A stretch of DNA of 64,000 nucleotides. Origin: Afipia clevelandensis ATCC 49720. Lineage in GTDB: Bacteria > Pseudomonadota > Alphaproteobacteria > Rhizobiales > Xanthobacteraceae. The stretch is taken from contig NZ_KB375281.1 in the NCBI RefSeq assembly GCF_000336555.1, forward strand, positions 1,468,713-1,532,712, read 5' to 3'. Every line of letters begins with the position of its first letter. The stretch's first letter is position 1. This document shows, piece by piece, positions 32,650 through 41,661 of the stretch. The position numbers were made by a program, and so were the translations under genes. The notes below the pieces were generated by a model. The model had not been told where the DNA came from. It was given only the letters and a program-made list of their open reading frames with translations, and ran no database searches.

Positions 32650-33423
32650 TCAGGCAAGCGCTTTGAGCACCCGCACGGCGGCCTCGAAATCCCTGAACTT
32701 CGAGGCGCGGCGGGCTGCGACTTCCTCGTCCGCTCCCCACTTCTCGCTGTTCCAGTCCTCGTCCACATGAGCTGCGGCCCAGACCTGCGATCCGTCGAGG
32801 ATGCCGTGCTTGAGCGCCAGCGCCAGCAGCGCCGAGCCGGTCATGGTCGTCACCACATGGAACGCACCGGCAGGCCACGCCTCCGACGGCAAGGCAGCCC
32901 GCGCGGCCGCGACGGCGGTCTCCGGCTGGCGGACATGCACCACGCCTTCACCGAGAATGAAATGCGCGCCGAGGCTATCGGCCGCCCACCGCAGCACCGG
33001 GTCCCAATGCTCCGCCTGGCGCGCGACGAGCGCGTCGGGAAATCCGGCGCGATAGAACAGCAGATCGGTTTCAAGATATTTCGCCGCGTCATCGGCGACG
33101 GCCTGCACGTTCGCGGCAACACCGTCGATCACGCTGTTGGCGAGCCGCGTCAACGGCATCGACATCGGGTCGATGTGTTCGCCCTGCGCGTCCCACTCCG
33201 CTGCGATCGCCTCGGCGAGATCGCGGGTCGGCGCGGCCAGCAGGTTCTTGCCGGGCGTGCGCACCTGCTTGCCGTCAAGCGTCACGCCGAAACCGCCGGG
33301 ACCTTCGGCCACGCCCGCGCTGGTGTAGAATTTCTTGCGCAGCGGCGTGCGCGATGACTTCTGCGAGGCCTCGCGCGGGTCCGGCGATAATTTCCCCTCA
33401 ATGTCATCGAAGAGTTCGCGCAT
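32650..33423 (-). CDS. ATP12-family F1-ATPase assembly chaperone
   Basis: The 257-residue protein matches ATP12, the chaperone for F1 alpha subunit assembly: RKKFYTSAGVAEG, GFGVTLDGKQVRTPGKNLL, AAEWDAQGEHIDPMSMPLTR, and ETDLLFYRAG. It acts in the cytoplasm. It sits in a minus-strand run with rluA and rarA, common in this order in relatives. Confidence 0.9.
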   Translation of the reverse strand: MRELFDDIEGKLSPDPREASQKSSRTPLRKKFYTSAGVAEGPGGFGVTLDGKQVRTPGKNLLAAPTRDLAEAIAAEWDAQGEHIDPMSMPLTRLANSVIDGVAANVQAVADDAAKYLETDLLFYRAGFPDALVARQAEHWDPVLRWAADSLGAHFILGEGVVHVRQPETAVAAARAALPSEAWPAGAFHVVTTMTGSALLALALKHGILDGSQVWAAAHVDEDWNSEKWGADEEVAARRASKFRDFEAAVRVLKALA

Positions 33424-33443
33424 GCGTTTGCTTTCTCATTTTG

Positions 33444-33517
33444 GGCATGGCCTTGCCCGAAAACCGGTGCCCACCCTCGGATCAAGTGCCCGAGGGCATG
33501 CTTTTCGGGGCCATGCC
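33444..33517. repeat. GGCATGGCC..AAAACCGGTGCCCAC palindromic element
   Basis: GGCATGGCC (33444-33452) pairs with GGCCATGCC (33509-33517), enclosing AAAACCGGTGCCCAC. The same core occurs at 62245-62293. It ends exactly at the stop codon of the next small gene. Confidence 0.6.
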
Positions 33518-33897
33518 TACTGATTGGCGCACTGGCGCGAATAGGCCGCGCGCTGGTTTGGATTCATGCCCCATGCCGCGCCGTCATCGAGACAGCGCGC
33601 GACACGCTCGCTGAACGACGGGCGGCGGCTGCGTTTGAGCACCGGCTCCGGCGGCGTGTCCTGTGTGACAATGCTGGGCGTTGTATTCTGCAGTTCGAAT
33701 CGCGGCGGCGAATTCATCTGCGGCACTTTCGGCACCACAATCGGCGGCGGCGGCGGCGCAGGCGGCGCGGTCGGAAACGGAATCACCGGCTGGTTGTTGA
33801 TTCCGCCCGGCGGATAGATCTGCGCATGGGCCTGCCCCGCGAGAGCGGCTGAGAGTGCGAGAGCAATTGCAACGCTTGTTTTGTGCATTACCAACAT
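33517..33897 (-). CDS. Small exported Pro-rich protein
   Basis: The 126-residue protein has a signal peptide ending near GQAHAQ, a Pro-rich middle (PTAPPAPPPPPIVVP) and a C-terminal part ending in SFSERVARCLDDGAAWGMNP then RQCANQ with two cysteines. The family is unknown. Starts at 33897 or 33888 are both possible. It lies 45 bases downstream of the RluA gene on the same strand. Confidence 0.65.
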   Translation of the reverse strand: MLVMHKTSVAIALALSAALAGQAHAQIYPPGGINNQPVIPFPTAPPAPPPPPIVVPKVPQMNSPPRFELQNTTPSIVTQDTPPEPVLKRSRRPSFSERVARCLDDGAAWGMNPNQRAAYSRQCANQ

Positions 33898-33942
33898 ATC
33901 GTCATCCCGCGCGGCGGCGGCAAGAGTGTCACCTGTGTGTGA

Positions 33943-35190
33943 TCACTCCTCCGGTGCGTTCTCGATCGGATCGAAGCGGTCGCCCTCAAGGCCGAGCAGG
34001 TTCCATGACTGCAGCATGTGCGGCGGCAAGGGCGCGGTGACGTCGATGAAACCGCCGCGCGGATGCGGGATTACGATACGGCGCGCCAAAAGATGCAGCC
34101 GCTTCTGGATACCGCCCGGCAACTGCCAGTTTTCCTTGTTGAAGTATTTCGGATCGCCGACGATGGCGTGGTTGATATGCGCCATGTGCGCGCGCAACTG
34201 ATGCGTGCGCCCTGTCACCGGCTTCAGCGATACCCAGGCCAGCTTCTGCGCCGAGGCTTCGACCACCGCATAATAGGTCACTGCATGCGCCGCGCCCTCG
34301 TCACCATGCTCCGCGACGCGCATGATCGAATCTTCCTCGCTCTCTTCCTTCGCCAGATAGGTCGAGATGCGGCCCTGCTTCGGCTTCGGAACGCCCGCCA
34401 CCAGCGCCCAGTAAATCTTGCGCGCGGAGCGATGACGGAACGAACCGGTCAATGCGCTGGCGGCAAAGCGTGTCTTGGCGATCAGCAGGCAGCCGGACGT
34501 TTCACGGTCGAGGCGATGGACCAGACGCGGCTTCTGCCCCTTGGCGTCGCGCATCACTTCCAGCATCTGGTCGACGTGCTTGGTCATGCCCGACCCGCCC
34601 TGCACGGCAAGGCCCGCAGGCTTGTTCAGCACCATCAGATCCTCGTCCTCGAACAGGATCATCTTGCGCAATTCTTCGAGTGTCTTTGTCGCGGCCTCGG
34701 ACAGTTCGCCGCCCACCTTCGGCGTATCGAGCTTCAGCGGCGGAATGCGCACGCTTTGTCCTTCCTCGAGCCGGTCCTTGCTGTCGGCGCGCTTGCCGTT
34801 CACGCGCAGCTCGCCTTTGCGGACGATGCGCTGGATGTGGGAAAAAGACAGGCCGGGAAAGCGATGCTCGAGGAACCGATCCACGCGCATGTTGTTTTCG
34901 TCGGCGGTGACCACGACGGTCTGCACCTTGGTCGGCAATGGCGGCGGCGCGGCTTTCTCCTCGCGCACGGGTTCAGGGCGCGGCTCGCGTGCCGGCGGAC
35001 GCAACGAAAATTTTCCGGCGGATGCGGGGCCGCGCTTCTCTGAAGTTCGCGGTCCGAACGACGGCTTACCGGAAGCGGATTTCGCCGAGCCGCGCTTGTC
35101 CGTGCCGGATTTTGCGGGACCGCGCTTGCCGCCCTTGCGGTCCTCGCGCACGGATTTCTTTTCCAGCGGCTTCCTGAAACGGCGACTCAT
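33943..35190 (-). CDS. RluA-family pseudouridine synthase with basic N-terminal extension
   Basis: The 415-residue protein has a 95-residue Lys/Arg/Pro-rich N-terminal extension, an S4 domain (VDRFLEHRFPGLSFSHIQRI) and an RluA catalytic domain with HRLDRETSG holding the catalytic Asp, and later KPVTGRTHQLRAHM. It makes pseudouridine in 23S rRNA, RluC-like by resemblance. The ATG overlaps the stop of rarA by four bases. The basic extension is not part of the standard enzyme. Confidence 0.88.
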   Translation of the reverse strand: MSRRFRKPLEKKSVREDRKGGKRGPAKSGTDKRGSAKSASGKPSFGPRTSEKRGPASAGKFSLRPPAREPRPEPVREEKAAPPPLPTKVQTVVVTADENNMRVDRFLEHRFPGLSFSHIQRIVRKGELRVNGKRADSKDRLEEGQSVRIPPLKLDTPKVGGELSEAATKTLEELRKMILFEDEDLMVLNKPAGLAVQGGSGMTKHVDQMLEVMRDAKGQKPRLVHRLDRETSGCLLIAKTRFAASALTGSFRHRSARKIYWALVAGVPKPKQGRISTYLAKEESEEDSIMRVAEHGDEGAAHAVTYYAVVEASAQKLAWVSLKPVTGRTHQLRAHMAHINHAIVGDPKYFNKENWQLPGGIQKRLHLLARRIVIPHPRGGFIDVTAPLPPHMLQSWNLLGLEGDRFDPIENAPEE

Positions 35191-36518
35191 GATGATCTGT
35201 CTTTTCTCAGCTTGGCCCAGTAATCGAGCCGCTTGCGAATCTCGCGTTCAAAGCCCCGGTCCGGCGGATCGTAGAACGTCTGGCGGCCGAGCGCTTCCGG
35301 AAAGTAGTCCTGCCCCGAAAAAGCATCGGGCATGTCGTGGTCGTATTGATAGCCGGACCCATAGCCTTCCGCCTGCATCAGCTTGGTCGGCGAATTGAGA
35401 ATGTGCTTCGGCGGCAGCAGCGAGCCGCCTTCCTTCGCCGTGCGCATCGCGGCCTTGTAGGCCATGTATCCGGCATTGGATTTCGGGGCGGTCGCGATGT
35501 AGATCACCGCCTGTGCAATCGCCAGTTCGCCCTCCGGCGATCCCAGGAAATCATAGGCGTCCTTGGCGGCGTTGCAGATCACCAGCGCCTGCGGATCGGC
35601 AAGACCGATGTCCTCCACCGCCATCCGCACCACACGGCGCGCCAGGAACAGCGGGTCCTCGCCCGCATCCAGCATCCGCGCGAGATAATACAGCGCAGCA
35701 TCGGGATCGGAGCCGCGCACGGATTTATGCAGCGCGGAGATCAGGTTGTAGTGGCCGTCCGCCGATTTGTCGTAGATCGGCGCGCGGCGCTGCAGGATGT
35801 CCTGCAACTGCGCGGCATTGAAAACCTCATCGGCGCGCGCGGCACGCCAGACCTCTTCCGCCAGCGTCAGCGCGGCGCGTCCGTCGCCGTCCGCCATCCT
35901 CACCAGCACGGCGCGCGCTTCCGCGTCCAGCGGCAGCTTCCTGCCCTGCACGTCTTCCGCACGCGCATAGAGTTTCTCGACCGCCTCCGTGTCGAGCGAC
36001 TGGAACACCAGCACGCGCGCGCGTGACAGAAGCGCCGCGTTCAGTTCAAACGATGGATTTTCCGTGGTCGCACCGACCAGCACCACCGTGCCGTCTTCCA
36101 TCACCGGCAGGAAGGAATCCTGCTGCGCGCGATTGAAGCGATGCACCTCGTCCACGAACAGCAGCGTGCCCTTGCCCATCTCGCGGCGGGCGCGCGCGGC
36201 ATCGAACACCTTCTTCAGGTCGGCGACACCGGAGAACACGGCAGAGATTTGCTCGAACTCAAGTTCGGTCGCATCCGCCAGCAATCGCGCCACCGTGGTC
36301 TTGCCGGTGCCGGGCGGCCCCCAGAAGATCAGCGAGCCGAGCGTGCGCGTTTCCAGCATGCGCGTCAGCGCGCCGTCCGGCCCCAGGATGTGATCCTGGC
36401 CGACCACATCGCCAAGCGTCCTCGGCCGCAGCTTTTCCGGCAGCGGACGCGGGGCGTCCTGCTCCAGCCCCGCTGCGGCGAAGAGAGTTTGGGATGGTTG
36501 TGGTCGCTTGGCGTTCAT
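35187..36518 (-). CDS. rarA: Replication-associated recombination protein A (clamp-loader-like ATPase)
   Basis: The 443-residue AAA+ ATPase has Walker A WGPPGTGKTT, Walker B TLLFVDEVHRF, sensor 1 VLVGATTENP and the MgsA-type C-terminus (DPDAALYYLARMLDAGEDP, then YQYDHDMPDAFSGQDYFP). It works at stalled replication forks. ATG 36518 is preceded by AAAAGG. The gene overlaps the RluA gene by ATGA, so the pair is coupled. Confidence 0.95.
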   Translation of the reverse strand: MNAKRPQPSQTLFAAAGLEQDAPRPLPEKLRPRTLGDVVGQDHILGPDGALTRMLETRTLGSLIFWGPPGTGKTTVARLLADATELEFEQISAVFSGVADLKKVFDAARARREMGKGTLLFVDEVHRFNRAQQDSFLPVMEDGTVVLVGATTENPSFELNAALLSRARVLVFQSLDTEAVEKLYARAEDVQGRKLPLDAEARAVLVRMADGDGRAALTLAEEVWRAARADEVFNAAQLQDILQRRAPIYDKSADGHYNLISALHKSVRGSDPDAALYYLARMLDAGEDPLFLARRVVRMAVEDIGLADPQALVICNAAKDAYDFLGSPEGELAIAQAVIYIATAPKSNAGYMAYKAAMRTAKEGGSLLPPKHILNSPTKLMQAEGYGSGYQYDHDMPDAFSGQDYFPEALGRQTFYDPPDRGFEREIRKRLDYWAKLRKDRSS

Positions 36519-36530
36519 GACACCTTTTCT

Positions 36531-36647
36531 GCTCCCTCTCCCCGCCTGCGGGAAGAGGGTTCGGGTGAGGGGCAACTTGAGAACAGCAGAGCGCCTCTCA
36601 CCCGGCGCTACGCGCCGACCTCTCCCCGTAAAAACGGGGCGAGGTTA
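36531..36647. repeat. CCTCTCCCC..GGGTGAGGGG repeat between rarA and the Do-like protease
   Basis: Palindromic CTCCCTCTCCCCGCCTGCGG and CGACCTCTCCCCG units with GGGTGAGGGG and CCTCTCACCC inside fill this gap. They resemble the copy at 29245-29270 and form a longer composite. No gene is seen here. Confidence 0.55.
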
Positions 36648-36668
36648 GGAGAAGCGTCTCGATAATCA

Positions 36669-38060
36669 CTAGCCCCCCAGCACGACATTCAACTGCTGGC
36701 CGCCGCGGATCACCGTGATGCGCCAGAGCCGGGAGCCTTCGCTTGCGAGCTTTTCAAGATCGCGAGTGTGAGTCAGCTTGCGGCCGTTCACGGCGACAAT
36801 GATATCGCCCTTCTTGAAGCCCACATTCGCGGCAATGGCGTTTTCCGGCAGGTCGGTGACAACGATGCCCTCGACGCTGGAATCGAGCTTGAGTTCGTCG
36901 GCCAGCGCGGGCGAAATGTTGGCGACCTTCGCGCCCTGGAACGGCGAACGCGACTTGATGGTGATCTCGTCGCGGCCGGTGTCCGGCGCGGTTTCCAGCG
37001 CGATGGACAGTTTCACCGGCTTGCCGCCGCGCAGCACGTCCACCTGCGCGGTCCCGCCAAGCGGACGGGTCGCGAAGCGATAATCGAACGCATTCGGATC
37101 GTCGACGGTCTGGCCGTCGATCGACACGATCAGATCCGACAATTTCAGACCCGCCTTTGCCGACGGACTTCCATTCGTGACGTTCGCGACCAATGCGCCG
37201 GTCGGGCGCTTGAGCCCAAGGGTCTCAGCGATCTCCGGCGTCACCGCCTGCAGGCGCGCGCCGAGCCACGGACGCTTGACCGCGGTGCCGCCGCTCTTCG
37301 CGGAGGCGACGACCACCCGCACCATGTTGGCCGGAATCGCAAAGCCGATGCCCTGCGAGCCGCCGGAGCGGGAGAAGATCGCGGTGTTCACGCCGACCAG
37401 CTTGCCGGTCATGTCCACCAGCGCGCCGCCCGAATTGCCGGGGTTGATCGCCGCATCGGTCTGGATGAAGAACTGATAGTCGGTGATGCCGACCTGCGTG
37501 CGCGCCAGCGCCGAGATGATGCCGTGGGTCACGGTCTGGCCGACGCCGAACGGATTGCCGATCGCGATGACCACGTCGCCGACCATTGCGTCGTCGGAAT
37601 TGGCGAAATCGAGGATCGGGAATTTTTCCTTCACGTCTTTCAGGCGCAGCACCGCAAGATCGGTGCGGCTGTCCTTCAGCACGATCTCAGCCTCGAATTC
37701 GCGCTTGTCGGAGAGCGAAACTTTGACCTGATCGGCGCCCTCGATGACATGATTGTTGGTCACCACGAGACCCGAGGCATCGACCATCACGCCCGAACCG
37801 AGCGAGCGCTGCATCTGTTCGGGCTGGTTGCCCGGAACCCCGAAGAAGCGGCGGAACATCGGATCGTCCAGCAGCGGATTACGCGGCACCGCCTTGGCGG
37901 CATAGACGTTCACCACTGCGGGCTGCACGCGCTGAACGATCGGCGCGTAGGACATCCGAAGCTGGGCCTGCGAACCCGGGACGACGCGATCCTGCGCCAG
38001 CGCAGGCGCGGCGAGAATGGACGAGATGGTAAGCGCAATGAGCGCGCGAACGACGGTCAT
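36669..38060 (-). CDS. Do-like serine protease (DegP/DegQ family)
   Basis: The 463-residue periplasmic protease-chaperone has a signal peptide, the trypsin-like triad in TNNHVIEGA (His), RTDLAVLRL (Asp) and NPGNSGGAL (Ser), and two PDZ domains in the C-terminal half (LVANVTNGSPSAKAGLKLSD; VVTDLPENAIAANVGFKKGD). It degrades or refolds damaged envelope proteins. It is separate from the rarA run, with a repeat in the gap. Confidence 0.95.
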   Translation of the reverse strand: MTVVRALIALTISSILAAPALAQDRVVPGSQAQLRMSYAPIVQRVQPAVVNVYAAKAVPRNPLLDDPMFRRFFGVPGNQPEQMQRSLGSGVMVDASGLVVTNNHVIEGADQVKVSLSDKREFEAEIVLKDSRTDLAVLRLKDVKEKFPILDFANSDDAMVGDVVIAIGNPFGVGQTVTHGIISALARTQVGITDYQFFIQTDAAINPGNSGGALVDMTGKLVGVNTAIFSRSGGSQGIGFAIPANMVRVVVASAKSGGTAVKRPWLGARLQAVTPEIAETLGLKRPTGALVANVTNGSPSAKAGLKLSDLIVSIDGQTVDDPNAFDYRFATRPLGGTAQVDVLRGGKPVKLSIALETAPDTGRDEITIKSRSPFQGAKVANISPALADELKLDSSVEGIVVTDLPENAIAANVGFKKGDIIVAVNGRKLTHTRDLEKLASEGSRLWRITVIRGGQQLNVVLGG

Positions 38061-38110
38061 GAAAACAATCCTGAACCTGATGCCAAAAGATGAAGTCGTT
38101 TGAACGATGC

Positions 38111-38533
38111 TTAAGCGGGTTGCGGCTCCCGCGACAAACGCGAAGTCATGTCCTTTTGTGATCTTGCCTTCCCCGCTCCCGCAGCTCTCGCCTGTGATGC
38201 CGCATCGAGCCGGGCGCGGTTGTCGTCACCCCACGCTTTCAGCGCGTCGATCACCGGGCGAAGCCGCTGTCCCGTTTCAGACAACTCATAATCCACCCGC
38301 GGCGGAACCTCCGCATACACCTTGCGGATGACGAGGTCATCCTCCTCAAGGGCGCGAAGCTGCTTGGTCAGCATCCGCTGGGTGATATTGGGCAGCCGCT
38401 TGCGCAGCTCGCCGAAACGCAAACGGCCCTCCTGCAGGTGATAGAGAATGACGCCCTTCCACTTGCCGTCGATGAGATCGAGCGTGACCTCCACCGAACA
38501 GCCGGGCGCACAGCCGAAATCCTGTCGTTTCAT
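38111..38533 (-). CDS. HxlR-family regulator with N-terminal Cys pair
   Basis: The 140-residue winged-helix regulator has HxlR features: DLIDGKWKGVILYHLQEG, LPNITQRMLTKQLRALEED and YELSETGQRLRPVIDAL. CAPGCS near residues 8-13 gives two cysteines where redox or quinone-sensing members carry a reactive Cys. It is divergent from a quinone-oxidoreductase-like gene, the arrangement seen for QorR-type sensors. An ATG is preceded by GGGAAG. Confidence 0.85.
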   Translation of the reverse strand: MKRQDFGCAPGCSVEVTLDLIDGKWKGVILYHLQEGRLRFGELRKRLPNITQRMLTKQLRALEEDDLVIRKVYAEVPPRVDYELSETGQRLRPVIDALKAWGDDNRARLDAASQARAAGAGKARSQKDMTSRLSREPQPA

Positions 38534-38547
38534 GGACAACTTCCCAT

Positions 38548-38567
38548 TAGTATCCGAACGGTGACTA
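38548..38567. promoter_or_regulatory. Candidate HxlR operator
   Basis: TAGTATCCGAACGGTGACTA has gapped dyad symmetry (TAGT..CCG..CGG..ACTA), 15 bases before the HxlR start in the divergent gap. Confidence 0.5.
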
Positions 38568-38621
38568 TATCCCCGAAATGACAGTACTTGCAAATATGGG
38601 TTGATCGCGACAGGTAGGACT

Positions 38622-38638
38622 GGGACCGCGACGGTCCC
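38622..38638 (+). promoter_or_regulatory. Small hairpin before the quinone oxidoreductase
   Basis: GGGACCG-CGA-CGGTCCC is a 7-bp stem ending 15 bases before the ATG, so it falls in the 5' leader next to the GGAG site. It may modulate translation. Confidence 0.35.
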
Positions 38639-38653
38639 GATGGAGCAAGAGCA

Positions 38654-39667
38654 ATGAAAGCTGTGGGTTACAAGAAGTCGCTGCCGATTGATGCACAGGA
38701 CGCGCTGTTCGATTTTGAAACCGGCACGCCGGAGCCGCGCGGGCGCGACATCCGTGTCGCGGTGAAGGCGATTTCCGCCAATCCGGTGGACTACAAGGTC
38801 CGCAAGCGGGCCGAGCCCAAGGACGGCGACGTCAAAATTCTCGGTTTCGATGCCGCCGGTGTGGTGGACGCGGTCGGCCCCGACGTGACGCTGTTCAGGC
38901 CGGGCGACGAGGTCTGGTACGCAGGCTCGATCCAGCGCCAGGGCACCAATTCGGAATTCCATCTGGTGGACGAGCGCATCGTCGGCCACAAGCCGAAGAC
39001 GCTCTCGTTCGCGCAGGCCGCCGCCCTGCCCCTGACCTCGATCACCGCATGGGAATTGCTGTTCGACCGCCTCGGCGTTGCGCCGGGCAAGAGCGTCGAT
39101 CCGCGCACGCTGCTGATCGTCGGCGGCGCCGGCGGTGTCGGCTCGATCCTGATCCAGCTCGCGCGCCGTCTCACCGGCCTCACCGTGGTCGCCACCGCCT
39201 CGCGTCCCGAATCCCGCAAGTGGTGCCTCGACCTCGGCGCGCATCATGTCATCGACCATTCAAAGCCGATGAAGGAGCAGATCGACGCGCTGAAGGTGCC
39301 GCCGGTCGTGCTGATCGCGGCGCTTACCAACACCGATCAGCACTTCGCCGCGCTGGCGGACATCATCGCGCCGCAGGGCAAGCTCGGATTGATCGACGAT
39401 CCCGCCTCGCTCAACGTCAATCTGCTGAAGGGCAAGGCGGCGTCGCTGCACTGGGAGTCGATGTTCACCCGCTCGTCGTTTCAGACCGCGGACATGATCG
39501 CGCAGCACAACCTGCTCGACGATGTCGCCAGCCTGATCGACAATGGCGTGCTGCGCACCACGCTCGACAAGGTGCTGGGCAAGATCAACGCGGCCAATCT
39601 CAAGCAGGCCCACGCACTGCTGGAAGGCGGACGCGCGACGGGCAAGCTGGTGCTGGAAGGCTGGTAA
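38654..39667 (+). CDS. Zinc-type alcohol dehydrogenase/quinone oxidoreductase
   Basis: The 337-residue medium-chain dehydrogenase has the GroES-like half (DIRVAVKAISANPVDYKVRK, GFDAAGVVDAVGPDV) and a Rossmann half (LIVGGAGGVGSILIQLARRL). It lacks the catalytic-zinc Cys, so NADPH-dependent quinone or enone reduction is more likely than alcohol oxidation. It is divergent from the HxlR regulator and probably its target. GGAG lies upstream. Confidence 0.88.
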   Translation: MKAVGYKKSLPIDAQDALFDFETGTPEPRGRDIRVAVKAISANPVDYKVRKRAEPKDGDVKILGFDAAGVVDAVGPDVTLFRPGDEVWYAGSIQRQGTNSEFHLVDERIVGHKPKTLSFAQAAALPLTSITAWELLFDRLGVAPGKSVDPRTLLIVGGAGGVGSILIQLARRLTGLTVVATASRPESRKWCLDLGAHHVIDHSKPMKEQIDALKVPPVVLIAALTNTDQHFAALADIIAPQGKLGLIDDPASLNVNLLKGKAASLHWESMFTRSSFQTADMIAQHNLLDDVASLIDNGVLRTTLDKVLGKINAANLKQAHALLEGGRATGKLVLEGW

Positions 39668-39695
39668 CGAGCGAGACCCGCTTTCCGAAATTAAA

Positions 39696-39724
39696 AACCT
39701 CCGGCAGGGGCATTGCCGGAGGTT
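39696..39724. terminator. Stem-loop after the quinone oxidoreductase
   Basis: AACCTCCGGCA/TGCCGGAGGTT is an 11-bp stem with loop GGGGCAT. The plus side lacks a T-tract, while the minus side reads into TTTTAA, so it may act in both directions. The rest of 39668-40008 holds the porin terminator and no gene. Confidence 0.5.
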
Positions 39725-39950
39725 CGGAAGGTTCAATGAGAAACTCGTCTGGCGCGACGTTCAGCGGCGGAGGCACCCGCTGCGCCATGATTGGACAATG
39801 CCCGAGATACCTTATTTAGTCAAACAATCGGACCGCATGGCTCCTCTTACGATTGCGTGTGGGTCCATGATTTTACTCACCTGACTTGGCGCGCTTGCAC
39901 ATTTCCCGCGCAGCACGCGCGGCGGTTCACTTTTGACAACTTCCAAAGAA

Positions 39951-39978
39951 AAACCCCGGCAGTCTCCTGCCGGGGTTT
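39951..39978 (-). terminator. Intrinsic terminator of the porin gene
   Basis: AAACCCCGGCAG/CTGCCGGGGTTT is a 12-bp stem with loop TCTC, and the minus strand continues with TTTCTTTGG. Confidence 0.85.
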
Positions 39979-40008
39979 CGTATTCAGACGGTCATCGCCG
40001 TCAGGCGA

Positions 40009-41478
40009 TTACCAGGTGCGGCGAACGCGCAGGTTGCCGGACAGGATGCCCTGATCGCGGAACTCGTATGCGCCGGCCGGCTTGAACAGACCGGCTGCGC
40101 CCGCTGCCTGCGCAGTGGTGCCGCCGGTGTTGCTCTGGTCGAGGGTGGTGTACATGACTTCACCCGAGAACGTCAGGTTGCGAACCGGAGTCCACGCGGT
40201 GCGCGAACCGACCTGCCAGATGTTGAAGTCTGGATTACAGGTGCTGCCCGCTGCGTAGAACGCCGCCGTGTTGGTGCAGAAGATCGTGGTGGCGTTCGAG
40301 TTGTAGTCGACATGCGTGTAGCTGCCGAACACGCTGGTCTGCCAGTTCGGCGTCCAGTTATGCTCGTAGCCGCCACGGAAGCCCCACACCTTGGTCTTTT
40401 CGATCGAACCGTTGGTGGCGTAGACGCCGTCGAACAGCGCGAGCGCTGCGAACGACTGGTAGAACGCCGGGCTGGTCGTGCCGGTGTTGTTGAAGGCGTC
40501 GAAGCTGTTGCCGGTGGTGCCGCCGATCACGTACTTCGGAGCGCCGTCGGTGTAGGTGGCTTCGAGCGACAGCTTGTCGCCGGGGCCGGTCGGCAGGTTC
40601 TTCAGCTGAAGGCCGCCAGCGACTGCGAAGCCCCACTCATCGCTCGGATGACCGGTCGGCTCGGTGGTGCCGTAGTAGTTGGCGTGGATGTTGTGCAGGC
40701 CAGCGGACAGCTGAGCGGTGAACGCGGCCTGGTCGATGCGGACGTTACCAACGATGTCAGGCGCGACGTTGCCGCCGGACGCATTGGTGTAGGCGCCGGT
40801 GAAGAAGTTGGTCGCGGTCGAAGCGATCGCGCCGTTGAAGATCGGAGCGCGGTTGATGACGCGGTTGTCTTCGATGCCGACCTGAGCAGAGATGCCGTTA
40901 CCGAACTGCCAAGTGTAGGCAATCTGGTTGATGCCGGTGGCGTTGTCGTAGCCGCCGATCAGGTTCGAGGTGTTCAGGCCGACCGGTGAACCGCCCCAGG
41001 GGGTCTGGAACGCCGAGATCGCCTTACCGATGGTGAAGCCGGCGAACTGGATGAAGCCGAAGTCCATGGTGAGAACGCCGGACGACGGACCGTCACCCGA
41101 GGTGTGCTGGAAGTTGCTCGACCAGTAGGTGCGGACAACGCCGTATTCGGTGGCAGTGCGGGTGTCGATGTTCAGGCTGGTGCGCGCGCGGGTGATGAAG
41201 TCATCCGACGCACGGTTCTGCAGACCGGTGTTGTTCTTGTTGTTCCAGGCCGGCTCGCCATGCGCGCTGCCGTTCATGGTGACGTCGAGCTGAACGTAGC
41301 CGCCCAGCTTGATGCAGGTGTCGGTACCCGGGATATAGTAGAAACCGGCTCCATACAGGGAGCAGATCTTCACGTACTGGACCGCTTTCGCCTTGACGGG
41401 AAGATCAGCCGCCTGTGCGCCTGTGGCGGCAACCAGTGCGGCTGCCGAGCCCAGGATAAGGCTCTTAATCTTGCTCAT
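40009..41478 (-). CDS. Porin_2-type outer-membrane porin
   Basis: The 489-residue beta-barrel porin has a signal peptide ending near GAQA|ADLPVKAKA, a vestibule start VKICSLYGAGFYYIPGTDTC with two cysteines, and a last strand ending VRRTW, as usual for this family in Bradyrhizobium relatives. It lets small solutes cross the outer membrane. GGAGG lies four bases from the ATG at 41478. A MarR regulator is divergent from it, with an AT-rich palindrome between. Confidence 0.93.
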   Translation of the reverse strand: MSKIKSLILGSAAALVAATGAQAADLPVKAKAVQYVKICSLYGAGFYYIPGTDTCIKLGGYVQLDVTMNGSAHGEPAWNNKNNTGLQNRASDDFITRARTSLNIDTRTATEYGVVRTYWSSNFQHTSGDGPSSGVLTMDFGFIQFAGFTIGKAISAFQTPWGGSPVGLNTSNLIGGYDNATGINQIAYTWQFGNGISAQVGIEDNRVINRAPIFNGAIASTATNFFTGAYTNASGGNVAPDIVGNVRIDQAAFTAQLSAGLHNIHANYYGTTEPTGHPSDEWGFAVAGGLQLKNLPTGPGDKLSLEATYTDGAPKYVIGGTTGNSFDAFNNTGTTSPAFYQSFAALALFDGVYATNGSIEKTKVWGFRGGYEHNWTPNWQTSVFGSYTHVDYNSNATTIFCTNTAAFYAAGSTCNPDFNIWQVGSRTAWTPVRNLTFSGEVMYTTLDQSNTGGTTAQAAGAAGLFKPAGAYEFRDQGILSGNLRVRRTW

Positions 41479-41638
41479 AAAACCTCCAAAAATGATCAAC
41501 TGAGGAAAGGTCCGCTTCCCGTGGCCGTGGCCACCCCAATCAGCCCCTGATCCCCGCTTGCCGCCGCTGGCCCTTCTGACGGGACAGCCGGCGAGTCACC
41601 CGATGCTCTCGGCTGACGGGGCGACAATGCCTGCTTCC

Positions 41639-41661
41639 ATCAATTGATTACAATAATTGAT
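41639..41661. promoter_or_regulatory. AT-rich palindrome between porin and MarR genes
   Basis: ATCAATT-N9-AATTGAT is a perfect 7-bp inverted repeat about 160 bases from the porin start, in the 400-base divergent gap. Its base content and spacing fit a MarR-type site. The rest of the gap (41479-41879) shows no gene. Confidence 0.45.

Noticed and set aside
36768-38093. 441-residue open frame antisense to the Do-like protease
   Set aside because: Low-complexity His/Arg/Asp-rich product with no motif; the opposite strand is a clear protease.
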